From Alphaproteobacteria bacterium (lineage in GTDB: Bacteria > Pseudomonadota > Alphaproteobacteria > Rhizobiales > Hyphomicrobiaceae): a stretch of DNA of 64,000 nt. Every line of letters begins with the position of its first letter. Within the stretch, counting starts at the first letter, position 1. The DNA lies in NCBI GenBank assembly GCA_018830445.1, contig JAHJSN010000035.1:1-64000 (forward strand), given 5' to 3'. Under the pieces are notes generated by a model. The model was not told where the DNA came from. It did not search any database and saw only the letters and a program-made list of their open reading frames with translations. Below, in pieces: positions 1 to 7,511 of the stretch. A program made the translations under genes and the position numbers.

Positions 1-41
1 CAAAAGCTGCCTGAACCGCTTCCGTAACCGTTTGCGACAGG

Positions 42-200
42 CTAGTGTTCCGAATCTGACCTATGGTTCCCTGCCGGGAACCTGAATGTCAGCCCGGAAC
101 ACTCAGCCCAGAAGACTAGGCAACCTTTTGATTGTGTTCTGAATTTACAAACATTTGACGACCTCCACCCAGGAATCAAATGTTGGATCCAGGACACTAG
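42..200. repeat. Family A two-hairpin palindromic element, copy 1
   Basis: The element starts with CTAG-TGTTCCG and ends with GGACA-CTAG. It contains two imperfect hairpins: TGTTCC...GGAACA with inner arms CTGAC/GTCAG and GGTTCCC/GGGAACC, then TGTTCTG...CAGGACA with inner arms AACATTTGA/TCAAATGTT. A second copy with the same spacer lies at 12876-13033 and differs at scattered bases. The identical 4-mers at both ends (CTAG here, TTAG in copy 2) look like target-site duplications. No coding capacity is evident. It ends 11 bp before the hspQ start, so it supplies most of the visible hspQ leader. Assignment to a MITE or BIME-like repeat is inference. Confidence 0.8.
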
Positions 201-211
201 CGAGCGGGACG

Positions 212-535
212 ATGAAGGAAGCGAAGTACAGCGTCGGTGAGGTGGTCAGGCACCGCATCTATCCGTTCCGCGGCATCGTCTACGATGTCGATCCCGAGTT
301 CGCCAATACCGAGGAGTGGTGGCTGTCGATCCCGGAAGAGATTCGTCCGAGGAAGGACCAGCCGTTCTACCACCTGCTCGCCGAAAACGACGAAACCGAA
401 TACATCGCCTACGTTTCCGAACAGAACCTGCTTCCCGACGAGACCGGAAAGCCGCTGCGGCATCCGCAGGTGGATGAGATGTTCACCGAGGACGAAGACG
501 GGCGCTATCACGCGGTGTTCCTCGATCGGCACTAG
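212..535 (+). CDS. hspQ: Heat shock protein HspQ (hemimethylated-DNA-binding YccV-like domain)
   Basis: The 107-residue product matches the HspQ/YccV family in length and in its conserved core: 'YSVGEVVRHRIYPFRGIVYD' at the N-terminus, the 'EEWWLSIPEEIRP' region, then 'QPFYHLLAEND' and 'YVSEQNLLPD'. The family includes an E. coli factor that binds hemimethylated DNA and modulates Lon-dependent proteolysis; the exact role here is not shown. The ORF track starts at a TTG (155) inside the family A repeat, but similarity begins at the ATG at 212, which gives the usual family length. The Shine-Dalgarno is weak (GCGGGAC). No promoter is visible between the repeat and the gene, so the repeat may carry the leader. 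The stop lies in CACTAG followed by six T. Confidence 0.9.
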   Translation: MKEAKYSVGEVVRHRIYPFRGIVYDVDPEFANTEEWWLSIPEEIRPRKDQPFYHLLAENDETEYIAYVSEQNLLPDETGKPLRHPQVDEMFTEDEDGRYHAVFLDRH

Positions 536-870
536 TTTTTTCGCTCACGGCTGATCCGAGCTTTGCTCGGGCCTCCGCGGGGGCGGTGCTTGCACCGGGC
601 CGCGTTGCGGCCTTGGCTTTGACCATGTCAAAGCCGGGTCGGTTCTGGCTGCGCCGAACCGTCGCTGTTTTCGCTCACGGCTGGTTTTAGTTGGTCCACA
701 CTCGGCAGGCCGGTGTGGAGCGGCGCGGCATCGGTGCCATGGTGAGGCTTCGCATGGTATAGAGTCTGGGTTCGCGGCCTTGGCGCTATGAACTCCAGAG
801 CATGAGGCTGGGCGGGACCGTTGGCGATGGCGTGGGTAGGTGAGAGAGTTCTCCGCCAGCAGCCGGCGAC
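536..870. repeat. Intergenic array of short hairpins between hspQ and argC
   Basis: No gene is supported here. Between 556 and 719 at least six short inverted repeats follow each other: CCGAGC/GCTCGG, CGGTGC/GCACCG, GGCCGC/GCGGCC, GGCTTTGA/TCAAAGCC (615-635), GGTTC/GAACC (641-660) and TCCACAC/GTGTGGA (695-719). The 13-mer TTCGCTCACGGCT occurs at 540-552 and again at 669-681, bracketing most of the array. hspQ and argC converge here, so the hairpins could stop transcription from both sides, but only the T-run at 536-541 looks terminator-like. The rest (720-870) shows nothing I can assign. Confidence 0.6.
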
Positions 871-1803
871 TCATAATCCAATCATCAACTTGAGGTTCTG
901 GACGGCGGCGCCGGCGGCGCCCTTGCCGAGGTTGTCGAGGCGGGCAACGAGGACGGCCTGCCCGAAGGCTTGGTCGGCGAAGACGAAGAGTTCCATCTCA
1001 TCGGTGCCGTTGAGCGCCTGCGGTTCGATGCGTCCGTTCATTGCTGAGCCTTCGCCAACGCGCACGCCTGAAGCTGGGTCGGCGTAGTGGGCGCGGTAGG
1101 CTGCTTCGATGTCGGCTGGATTCGGGGCTGACGGCAGGCTCTCCAGATGCAAGGGGATCGAGACCAGCATGCCCTGGGCGAAGTTGCCGACGGAGGGTAC
1201 GAAGATCGGCCGCTTCGTCAGCCCGGAATAAAGCTGGAGTTCGGGTACGTGCTTGTGGTGGAGCGACAACCCGTAGAGTTCGAAGGCGGGCGCTTCGCTT
1301 TTCTCATAGGCTGCGATCATCGCCTTGCCGCCGCCGGAATAACCGCTGACGGCGTTGACGGTGACGGCGAAATCGGCGGGCATTATCCGGGCATCGATGA
1401 GCGGCCGAAGCAGTGCGATTGCGCCTGTCGGGTAGCAGCCAGGATTGGCGACCTTGGCGGCGGCGGCAATACGGTCGGCCTGTCCATTGAACAATTCGGC
1501 AAAGCCGTAGACCCAGCCTTCCGCGGTGCGGTGAGCGGTGGACGCGTCGATAATCTTCGGGGCTTCGCCGCCGAGGCTGTCGGCGAGGGCGACCGCGTCG
1601 CGGGCGGCATCGTCAGGCAGGCAGAGAATGATGACATCGGCCTCGCGCATCATCTCCTTGCGTTCGGTATCGTCCTTGCGCAAAGCGTGGTCGATCGAGA
1701 TGACCTCGACGCTATTTTCCCCGGCAAGCCGGTCGCGGATCTGGAGGCCGGTTGTGCCGGCCTCACCGTCGATGAAGACTTTTGCTTTGTCGGCCTGAGC
1801 CAT
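871..1803 (-). CDS. argC: N-acetyl-gamma-glutamyl-phosphate reductase, short (type 2) form
   Basis: It catalyses NADPH-dependent reduction of N-acetylglutamyl-5-phosphate to the semialdehyde in arginine synthesis. The 310-residue length fits the short ArgC type. Visible motifs are the N-terminal Rossmann glycine stretch 'FIDGEAGTTGLQI', 'IIDASTAHR', and the catalytic cysteine in 'NPGCYPTGAI'. A conserved 'NAVSGYSGGGK' follows. It lies on the minus strand 26 bp after the TerC-family gene, downstream of the rplM-rpsI operon. rplM-rpsI-argC neighbourhoods are common in Hyphomicrobiales; here a membrane protein gene lies between rpsI and argC. Product assignment is secure. Confidence 0.95.
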   Translation of the reverse strand: MAQADKAKVFIDGEAGTTGLQIRDRLAGENSVEVISIDHALRKDDTERKEMMREADVIILCLPDDAARDAVALADSLGGEAPKIIDASTAHRTAEGWVYGFAELFNGQADRIAAAAKVANPGCYPTGAIALLRPLIDARIMPADFAVTVNAVSGYSGGGKAMIAAYEKSEAPAFELYGLSLHHKHVPELQLYSGLTKRPIFVPSVGNFAQGMLVSIPLHLESLPSAPNPADIEAAYRAHYADPASGVRVGEGSAMNGRIEPQALNGTDEMELFVFADQAFGQAVLVARLDNLGKGAAGAAVQNLKLMIGL

Positions 1804-1829
1804 AGCGGTTCAGCTCATCTGGTTCGTGG

Positions 1830-2633
1830 TCAGTGGGAGAGCGGGCCGTGTCCGGGCACGCCGTCCATCCAGGTCGGCAGATCGATGCCGAGCCTGCCGG
1901 CGATCGCCTGCAGAAGATTCTCCGAGCAACCGAAGCCGAAGGCCTGGCAGGTGACTTCGTGCGAGCCGCGATAGATCATGTCGAGGGCGACGTAGAAGAT
2001 AATCAGCAAGCCGATCCAGGTGATCCAGGGATACTTGACGAGTAGCTTGGCGATGAAGTGGGCGGCGACAGCCATCAGGACTATGGCGATGCCGAGCCCG
2101 ATGATGAGGACGAGCGGTTCGCCCTTCGCTGCGCCGGCTACCGCCAGCACGTTGTCGAGGGACATCGACACGTCGGCAATGACGATCTGCGTGACAGCGG
2201 CGCCGAACCCGATGGCCGGACCGGCGGTGGCACCGCTTGCAAGATTGCTTTCGATCGAATGAATGTCGTGCTCGCCGGCGTCGGCGATCTGACGGTACAT
2301 TTTCCAGCAGACCCACAGCAGCAGAAGGCCGCCGGCGAGGGTCAGGCCGACGATGGCAAGCAGCGTCATCGTGACGGACGCGAACAGCACGCGCAGGATG
2401 ACCGCACCGGCGATGCCCCAGAAGATGACGTTGTTGCGGATTTCCGGGCGGACGCGTGAAGCGGCGAGGCCGACGACGATGGCGTTGTCTCCGGCGAGGA
2501 CCACATCGATCATGATAATCTGGAGGAGCGCCTGCCAGTTGTCCGAGTACCATTGCTGTGAGAAGAGCTTTTCGAACTCGACGGCAATTGCCTGGGCAAA
2601 AACGCCGGCATCCACAGCAGCTAGCTCGATCAT
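1830..2633 (-). CDS. TerC-family integral membrane protein (YjbE-like)
   Basis: This polytopic membrane protein has about seven hydrophobic segments. TerC-family signatures are visible in 'IDVVLAGDNAIVVGLAASRV' near the N-terminus and 'ADVSMSLDNVLAVAGAA' in the second half; acidic residues in these repeats are characteristic of the family, which is linked to metal (often manganese) export and tellurite resistance. The substrate cannot be read from sequence. The ORF track starts at 2666, but the ATG at 2633 has AGAGGA about 10 bp upstream, whereas the longer start has no clear Shine-Dalgarno, so I use 2633 (267 aa). The C-terminus has two cysteines ('CQAFGFGC'). It sits between the rpsI terminator and argC. 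Confidence 0.85.
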   Translation of the reverse strand: MIELAAVDAGVFAQAIAVEFEKLFSQQWYSDNWQALLQIIMIDVVLAGDNAIVVGLAASRVRPEIRNNVIFWGIAGAVILRVLFASVTMTLLAIVGLTLAGGLLLLWVCWKMYRQIADAGEHDIHSIESNLASGATAGPAIGFGAAVTQIVIADVSMSLDNVLAVAGAAKGEPLVLIIGLGIAIVLMAVAAHFIAKLLVKYPWITWIGLLIIFYVALDMIYRGSHEVTCQAFGFGCSENLLQAIAGRLGIDLPTWMDGVPGHGPLSH

Positions 2634-2776
2634 CGTGTCATGGTCCTCTTGATCCTGGGCGGGCATGCGACGCGGAATGCGTCGTAGCGCCTGGGCGGTC
2701 AGCCACTACAGGATTGGCCTCTATTGCAGCATGGCCCGATGTGTGGTGCCGGGGCAGATTTGACAAGCGGTCTTCA

Positions 2777-2813
2777 CGGAAAAACAGACAGCCCGCAAAG
2801 GATGCGGGCTGTC
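2777..2813 (-). terminator. Intrinsic terminator of the rplM-rpsI operon
   Basis: On the minus strand an 11-bp perfect stem GACAGCCCGCA/TGCGGGCTGTC with a 5-nt loop is followed by TGTTTTT. It lies 53-90 bp after the rpsI stop codon in the right orientation to end rplM-rpsI transcription before the TerC gene. Confidence 0.9.
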
Positions 2814-2865
2814 AAGGTCATGACGCCGCGCGGTACAAATTCCGCGCGGCGGATCGTGGGAGCGA

Positions 2866-3348
2866 TTAGCGCTTGGAGAACTGGAAGCTGCGGCGGGCCT
2901 TGGCCTTGCCGTACTTCTTGCGTTCCACGACGCGGCTGTCGCGAGTGAGGAAGCCGCCCTTTTTCAGAACCGGACGCAGTTCCGGCTCATAATAGGTCAA
3001 CGCCTTGGAGATGCCGTGGCGGACCGCACCGGCCTGACCGGAGAGCCCGCCGCCGGTGACGGTGGCCTTGACATCGTACTGGTCGGAGCGGGATGCGGCG
3101 TTGATCGGCTGCTTCAGGAGCATCTGCAGGACAGGTCGCGCAAAATACTCGGTGAAGTCCTTGTCGTTGACGATGATGCGACCATTGCCGGGCTTCAACC
3201 AGACGCGGGCGATAGCGTTCTTGCGCTTGCCGGTGGCGTAGGCGCGGCCATGGGCATCGAGCTTCTGGACGTGGACCGGCTGCTCGCTGGCCGGCGGGAC
3301 GCTTGAGATCTCGCCGAGATCTTCGAGGGTCTTGGTTTCTTCGGCCAT
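2866..3348 (-). CDS. rpsI: 30S ribosomal protein S9
   Basis: The 160-residue S9 has an alphaproteobacterial N-terminal extension of about 35 residues before the conserved '[15 protein letters not shown]' core. It ends in the universal basic tail '[11 protein letters not shown]', which reaches the decoding site of the 30S subunit. '[19 protein letters not shown]' is the conserved mid-domain. It follows rplM by 4 bp, forming the classical L13-S9 operon, with the terminator at 2777-2813 behind it. Confidence 0.97.
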   Translation of the reverse strand: MAEETKTLEDLGEISSVPPASEQPVHVQKLDAHGRAYATGKRKNAIARVWLKPGNGRIIVNDKDFTEYFARPVLQMLLKQPINAASRSDQYDVKATVTGGGLSGQAGAVRHGISKALTYYEPELRPVLKKGGFLTRDSRVVERKKYGKAKARRSFQFSKR

Positions 3349-3352
3349 CTGA

Positions 3353-3814
3353 TCAGCCTCTCACATTCTTCGAATTGAGCGATGCGACGTCGAGCACCTC
3401 GGGCTTCTGGGCCTCATGGGGGTGTTCGGCGCCCTTGTAGACCTTGAGGTTGCGCATCAACTGACGCTGCAAAGGTCCGCGCGCAAGCATGCGCTCGACG
3501 GCTTTGATAAGGACGCGTTCGGGAAAACGGCCTTCCAGGATCTGGCGGGGAGAGCGCTCCTTGATGCCGCCGGGATAACCGGTGTGCCAGTAGTAGCGCT
3601 TGGCTTCCTTCTTGTTCCCGGTGAACACCACCTTGTCGGCGTTGACGACAATGATATTGTCGCCGCAGTCGACGTGCGGGGTGTAGATCGATTTGTGCTT
3701 ACCCTTGAGGCGCATGGCGATGAGCGATGCCAGACGGCCGACGACGAGGCCGGAGGCGTCGATCAAAATCCATTTCTTGTCCACCTCGCCGGGCTTGGCG
3801 ACGTAGGTTTTCAT
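3353..3814 (-). CDS. rplM: 50S ribosomal protein L13
   Basis: The 153-residue protein carries L13 signatures: N-terminal '[17 protein letters not shown]', '[16 protein letters not shown]', '[18 protein letters not shown]' and '[20 protein letters not shown]'. L13 is an early 50S assembly protein. It is the first gene of the minus-strand rplM-rpsI operon. The start follows a GGAGACC-like Shine-Dalgarno, and a candidate promoter lies about 180 bp upstream. Confidence 0.97.
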   Translation of the reverse strand: MKTYVAKPGEVDKKWILIDASGLVVGRLASLIAMRLKGKHKSIYTPHVDCGDNIIVVNADKVVFTGNKKEAKRYYWHTGYPGGIKERSPRQILEGRFPERVLIKAVERMLARGPLQRQLMRNLKVYKGAEHPHEAQKPEVLDVASLNSKNVRG

Positions 3815-4335
3815 CTTTTGGTCTCCTGCCGGACTTCGAAGCCGGCGCGATTTGTTCGGATAACTGGTTCGGCTGGACCTTCTCCGATATTCCAGGAGGG
3901 GCTCAACCGTTGGCCAGTACGGCCGATCGATTGGTTCTGACCACCGGTACAGACCTCAAACGGCGACTCGTCAGCTGGTTCAAGCGCGTCGAATAGTGGT
4001 GTCGCCTGGGCGTGTCAATCAAAATCCGGATAGGCCGCAATTTGTGATTTTAAATCAAACGATTAGAGTGGCGGTAAAATGTTACCGTGTTGGCTCTATG
4101 GGCTGATCCGATTGCTGATCGTTGAGAACTGAATTCTGCCGCAAGTTCCGCTTGCTCGCGCCGCAAAGATCACGCAAAGCAACGAATGCTGCGCGCGAGC
4201 GTTTGGCCGCAGGCCGGTTGCGGCGATCGTTCGATTGCCTGCCCGAAGGTAGAATGCGAGCGTTGGTTTGCAATTGCAGCCAGTGACGCGGCTATCAAGT
4301 CGGTCGGAATGGCGGAATCATTGGAGGATCACGAT
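3815..4335. other. Divergent intergenic region between rplM and a secreted-protein gene
   Basis: This 521-bp region separates divergently transcribed genes. It holds the candidate rplM promoter (3990-4018). Around 4030-4090 it becomes A+T-rich relative to its surroundings, with a small palindrome GGTAAaatgTTACC near 4074. A promoter for the plus-strand gene is expected there, but I cannot identify a convincing -35/-10 pair. The upstream extension of the ORF (4186-4335) has no signal-peptide character, so it is treated as noncoding. Confidence 0.5.
3990..4018 (-). promoter_or_regulatory. Candidate sigma-70-type promoter of rplM-rpsI
   Basis: On the minus strand TTGACA (4013-4018), a 17-bp spacer and TATTCG (3990-3995) are seen. 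The -35 is a perfect consensus with ideal spacing; the -10 is weaker. It would give a leader of roughly 170 nt before rplM, long enough for ribosomal-protein regulation, but no specific leader structure is recognised. Confidence 0.6.
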
Positions 4336-4884
4336 ATGCGGTACAAAAAGTGGATGGCGGTTGCGGCGGTGGCCTGCATGATCGCCAGCGCGGGGCTGGC
4401 GGGCAACAGCGCATCGGCGCAGGACGCGACGGGCGATATCAATCAGATTGCCCTGAGCGAAACGCAGGTCAAGGGTCTCATCGCTGCGCAGCCGTCGCTT
4501 GCGGCGATTGCCAAGAAGCTCGAGAACGCGCCTGAGAGTAACGACGTCAGTATCGAGAAGGAGCTCGACGAAATCGCCCAGAAGCATGGCTTCAAGAATT
4601 TCGCCGAACTCGACGACGTGTCGGCGAACGTGCAGTTGGTCCTCGACGGGATCGATCCGGAAAACGGCGAGTACACCGATCCGGTTGTCGGGCTGAAGGA
4701 AGAACTCGCCGAGGTCAAGGGTGACACGACGATGCCCGCCGACGAAAAGAAGGCGCTGATCGAGGAACTGGAAGAGGCATTGACGTCTATTCCGCCGCTG
4801 AAGCACAAAGAGAACATCGATTTGGTGAAGAAGCATCAGCAGGCGATCCAGGATGCGCTCGATGCCGGCGATGCGGGAAGATAG
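4336..4884 (+). CDS. Secreted/periplasmic protein of unknown function
   Basis: I do not recognise this 182-residue protein. It begins with a clear signal peptide (basic 'MRYKKW', hydrophobic 'MAVAAVACMIASAGLAG', likely cleavage after 'ASA') and is then helical and acidic, rich in Glu, Asp and Lys. Stretches such as 'LAAIAKKLENAPES' and 'KKALIEELEEALTSIPPLKHKENIDLVKKH' suggest amphipathic helices or a coiled coil. The start is fixed by GGAGG 8 bp before ATG 4336; the longer ORF from 4186 lacks this. It lies upstream of an enoyl-CoA hydratase gene in the same direction (58 bp), and may be co-transcribed. Confidence 0.75.
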   Translation: MRYKKWMAVAAVACMIASAGLAGNSASAQDATGDINQIALSETQVKGLIAAQPSLAAIAKKLENAPESNDVSIEKELDEIAQKHGFKNFAELDDVSANVQLVLDGIDPENGEYTDPVVGLKEELAEVKGDTTMPADEKKALIEELEEALTSIPPLKHKENIDLVKKHQQAIQDALDAGDAGR

Positions 4885-4942
4885 AAACGACGGCGCAGCG
4901 CGCGCCTTTTGAGGCGCGCGGGCCGCATGGTGGAGGACGCTT

Positions 4943-5776
4943 ATGCAGGATCTCAAGGGCGCGGACGGGGCGCGGGGACCGCACGGCGCCGACATCCTGG
5001 TGGAGCGGCCCGAAGACGGCATAGCGGTTGTCACACTCAACCGGCCGGGTGCGCGCAATGCCTTGTCGATCTCGGTGTTGAGAGAGCTGAAGCAGGCCTT
5101 CGCGGGACTCGGCGCTGACGGGTCGGTCCGGGCCATCGTTCTTGCCGCGAACGGGCCGGCGTTCTGCGCCGGTCATGACCTCAAGGAAATGACTTCGCAT
5201 CGCGGCGACGAAGACGGCGGCAGGGCGTTCTATTCGGAAACGATGACAACCTGCTCGGAGGTCATGCAGGCGATTGTCGCGTGTCCGAAGCCGGTGATCG
5301 CGGCGGTCAACGCGATGGCGACGGCGGCCGGCTGCCAGTTGGTCGCGACGGCCGATCTTGCGGTTGCTGCCGAGGGGGCCAAGTTCTGCACGCCAGGGGT
5401 CAACATCGGGTTGTTCTGTTCGACGCCGATGGTTGCCTTGTCGCGGAATGTGCCGCGCAAGCGGGCAATGGAAATGCTGCTGCTCGGTGAAGTCATCGAT
5501 GCACGAACTGCCGCCGATTATGGCCTGGTCAATAAGGTGGTGCCGCTCGATCGACTGATGGATGCAGCCATGGCCTTCGCGCGATGCATCGCCGGCAGTT
5601 CTTCGGCCACAGTGCGGGTCGGCAAGGAAGCCTTCTACCGGCAACTTGAGCAACCGTTGGCGGAAGCCTACGACTATGCCGCCGCAGTGATGGTCGAGAA
5701 CATGCTCTACAGGGATGCCGAAGAAGGGATTGGCGCCTTCATCGAAAAGCGCAAACCTGCGTGGAAGGGTTGCTAG
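4943..5776 (+). CDS. Enoyl-CoA hydratase/isomerase family protein
   Basis: This 277-residue crotonase-fold protein has 'VVTLNRPGARNALSISVLREL' at the N-terminus, an oxyanion-hole region 'FCAGHDLKEM', 'PVIAAVNAMATAAGCQLVATADL' and 'KFCTPGVNIGLFCSTPMVALSR'. The hydrogen-bond glycines of the crotonase family are present. Its substrate is not determinable; the 'GHDLKEM' variant is common in uncharacterised crotonases. The start has GGAGG 8 bp upstream. The stop codon TAG is part of the CTAG that opens the palindromic element at 5773-5847. Confidence 0.9.
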   Translation: MQDLKGADGARGPHGADILVERPEDGIAVVTLNRPGARNALSISVLRELKQAFAGLGADGSVRAIVLAANGPAFCAGHDLKEMTSHRGDEDGGRAFYSETMTTCSEVMQAIVACPKPVIAAVNAMATAAGCQLVATADLAVAAEGAKFCTPGVNIGLFCSTPMVALSRNVPRKRAMEMLLLGEVIDARTAADYGLVNKVVPLDRLMDAAMAFARCIAGSSSATVRVGKEAFYRQLEQPLAEAYDYAAAVMVENMLYRDAEEGIGAFIEKRKPAWKGC

Positions 5777-5847
5777 TGTTCCTTGTGGCTCCGACACTTG
5801 GTCGATAGTGTGCTGCAGGGAAAACCAAGTGTCGGAGCCGGAACTAG
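5773..5847. repeat. Solo hairpin element flanked by CTAG, related to family A
   Basis: CTAG-TGTTCC at the left and GGAA-CTAG at the right enclose a perfect 16-bp stem (GGCTCCGACACTTGGT and its complement) around a loop of about 21 nt. The terminus consensus TGTTCCGgCTCcGACA is close to the family A end TGTTCCGACTCTGACA. The left CTAG contains the stop codon of the upstream hydratase gene. The right CTAG ends 1 bp before the ATG of the VOC gene, so the hairpin occupies the whole intergenic space. Confidence 0.75.
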
Positions 5848-5848
5848 G

Positions 5849-6295
5849 ATGCTGCCGCGCAGAATCAATCTGGTGACGCTCGGTGTGATCGACGTCGTGC
5901 GCTCGCGGGCTTTCTATGAACGACTGGGGTTTGTCGCTTCGGGCTTCGAGAGCGATGAAGTCGCGTTCTTCGATATGAACGGAACCGTGTTCGGTATTTT
6001 CGGCCGGGCGGCGCTGGCCGAAGACGCCGGCGTCGACGACGCTGAGTGTTCGTTTCGCGGTGTCAGCCTGGCAATCAACTTCGCGTCCAAGGCCGAAGTC
6101 GATGCGGCGTTGGCTCATGCGCGGACGTGCGGCGGTCGTATCGTGCAGCCGGCACGGGAAGTGTTCTGGGGCGGCTACTCGGGCTACTTCGCCGATCCGG
6201 ACGGACATCTCTGGGAGTTTGCCTACAATCCCGTATTCGGCCTCGATGAAGCAGGGCAGTTGAAGTTGCCGCCAGCCAACGTTGAAAGGCAGTAG
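5849..6295 (+). CDS. VOC-superfamily (glyoxalase/bleomycin-resistance-like) protein
   Basis: This 148-residue protein has paired beta-alpha-beta-beta-beta modules typical of VOC metalloenzymes: 'INLVTLGVIDVVRSRAFYERLGF' opens module one and 'GGYSGYFADPDGHLWEFAYNPVF' closes module two, with the usual late Glu metal-ligand position ('LWEFAYNP'). Reaction and substrate are unknown. I place the start at ATG 5849, because the upstream ORF extension runs through the palindromic repeat. No good Shine-Dalgarno remains (only CTAGG adjacent to the ATG), so initiation may depend on coupling or on the hairpin. The stop abuts the next ATG (TAGATG). Confidence 0.85.
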   Translation: MLPRRINLVTLGVIDVVRSRAFYERLGFVASGFESDEVAFFDMNGTVFGIFGRAALAEDAGVDDAECSFRGVSLAINFASKAEVDAALAHARTCGGRIVQPAREVFWGGYSGYFADPDGHLWEFAYNPVFGLDEAGQLKLPPANVERQ

Positions 6296-6838
6296 ATGAC
6301 GTCACGCCACGACTCCTATGGGGATGCCTACATAGCCCAAATCCTGAGCGAGGTGCGCGTGTTCGCGTTCGTCGGAGCCTCAGCCAATGTCAGCCGCCCG
6401 AGCTACTTCGCGATGAAGTACCTCATTGCAAAGGGCTATGAAGTGCATCCGGTCAATCCCGGCCAGGCAGGCAAGGAAGTCCTCGGTCGCAAGGTCTATG
6501 CCCGGCTGTGCGATGTGCCGGCACCCGTCGACGTCGTCGATGTGTTCCGCAACTCGGAGGCGGCGCTTGGCGTTACCAGAGAGGCCGTCGACTTGAAGGA
6601 CAGGCTCGGGGTCAAGGTTCTTTGGATGCAGCTTGGCGTGCGCAACGATGCTGCAGCGGCCGAGGCCGAGGAGGCCGGGCTGCGCGTGGTGATGAACCGA
6701 TGCCCGAAGATCGAGTATGGGCGCCTGTCAGGCGAGATCGGTTGGATGGGCGTCAATATGCGGTCGGTGTCGAGCCGCACGCCCAAAGTGTCCGCCTACG
6801 GGGTGCAGTCGCGCGTGCTGCCTGGAAAACTGGTTTAG
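6296..6838 (+). CDS. CoA-binding domain protein (YccU-like)
   Basis: This 180-residue protein has a CoA_binding Rossmann fold: 'FAFVGASANVSRPSYFAMKYL', 'GYEVHPVNPGQAGKEVLGRKV' and 'VDVVDVFRNSEAA', then 'VLWMQLGVRNDAAAAEAEEAGLRVVMNRCPKIEYGRL', the usual family C-terminus with a conserved Cys-Pro. Members bind CoA or nucleotides and lack a firmly known reaction. The ATG follows the VOC stop with no spacer, so the two genes are very likely translationally coupled. Confidence 0.88.
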   Translation: MTSRHDSYGDAYIAQILSEVRVFAFVGASANVSRPSYFAMKYLIAKGYEVHPVNPGQAGKEVLGRKVYARLCDVPAPVDVVDVFRNSEAALGVTREAVDLKDRLGVKVLWMQLGVRNDAAAAEAEEAGLRVVMNRCPKIEYGRLSGEIGWMGVNMRSVSSRTPKVSAYGVQSRVLPGKLV

Positions 6839-6899
6839 TCGCGGATTGCCGTCTCGTAGCAAAAAAGGCGGGCGCGCGTGCTTGGCCGAAGGATAACGT

Positions 6900-7343
6900 T
6901 CACGCGCTCGCTTTGCAGCGGCGTTTCAGCTCGCGGCGCAGATCGCGGTCAACTTCCACGGCTAGAATCATTCCCCTCGAGATCTGGGCCGGCGAAAGCG
7001 AGTTTCCCTGAGGACCGCGAAGAATCGTCCCGGCATTGGAAGCCTCGCTACTGCCGATCTTCAGTTCGTCGCAGGTGAGGTCCGACTTCTTCTTCCTGAA
7101 CGCGAAGAGGCGAACGCCGGAGGCATAAGCGTGGGCCGACGGTGCCTGGCGGACCCAGGCCCGGCTTGTATCGTTCATCATGTAGCCAAGCGTGGTCTTG
7201 CGCTTCTGAACGCACTCGGGGCTGTCGTCGACGCAGTCCAGCCCCGCCATGGGCGAGGTGACGTTGGCCGTGTTGACAGCGCATCCGGGCATAATGAAAG
7301 CTGTGAAGACAACCGGAATGGCCGGGTAAAGAGCTCGTCGCAT
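6900..7343 (-). CDS. Small putative lipoprotein, unknown function
   Basis: The 147-residue product starts with a lipoprotein signal: 'MRRALYPAIPVVFTAFIMPGCAV' with lipobox 'MPGC'. The mature part has cysteine pairs 'LDCVDDSPECVQKRK' and a basic C-terminus 'RDLRRELKRRCKASA'. 'TLGYMMNDTSRAWVRQAPSAHAYASGVRLFAFRKKKSDLTCDEL' looks like a conserved core seen in small alphaproteobacterial lipoproteins, but I cannot name a family. It is convergent with the CoA-binding gene and divergent from the quinone oxidoreductase gene. Confidence 0.75.
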   Translation of the reverse strand: MRRALYPAIPVVFTAFIMPGCAVNTANVTSPMAGLDCVDDSPECVQKRKTTLGYMMNDTSRAWVRQAPSAHAYASGVRLFAFRKKKSDLTCDELKIGSSEASNAGTILRGPQGNSLSPAQISRGMILAVEVDRDLRRELKRRCKASA

Positions 7344-7511
7344 GACACTCCCGCGAGTCTCCGCTAAAGGAGACTTGTTCTCATGGGCCTGAGCCCATAG
7401 AAGGCGGCAATGGCACGGTCAAGGCAGATCAGACAAGTCTGGCCCGGATCCATATTCGGCAACTGAAGCGCGCCGGTCTCCGGATGCGGGCGAACGAAGG
7501 GAAACGCGACC

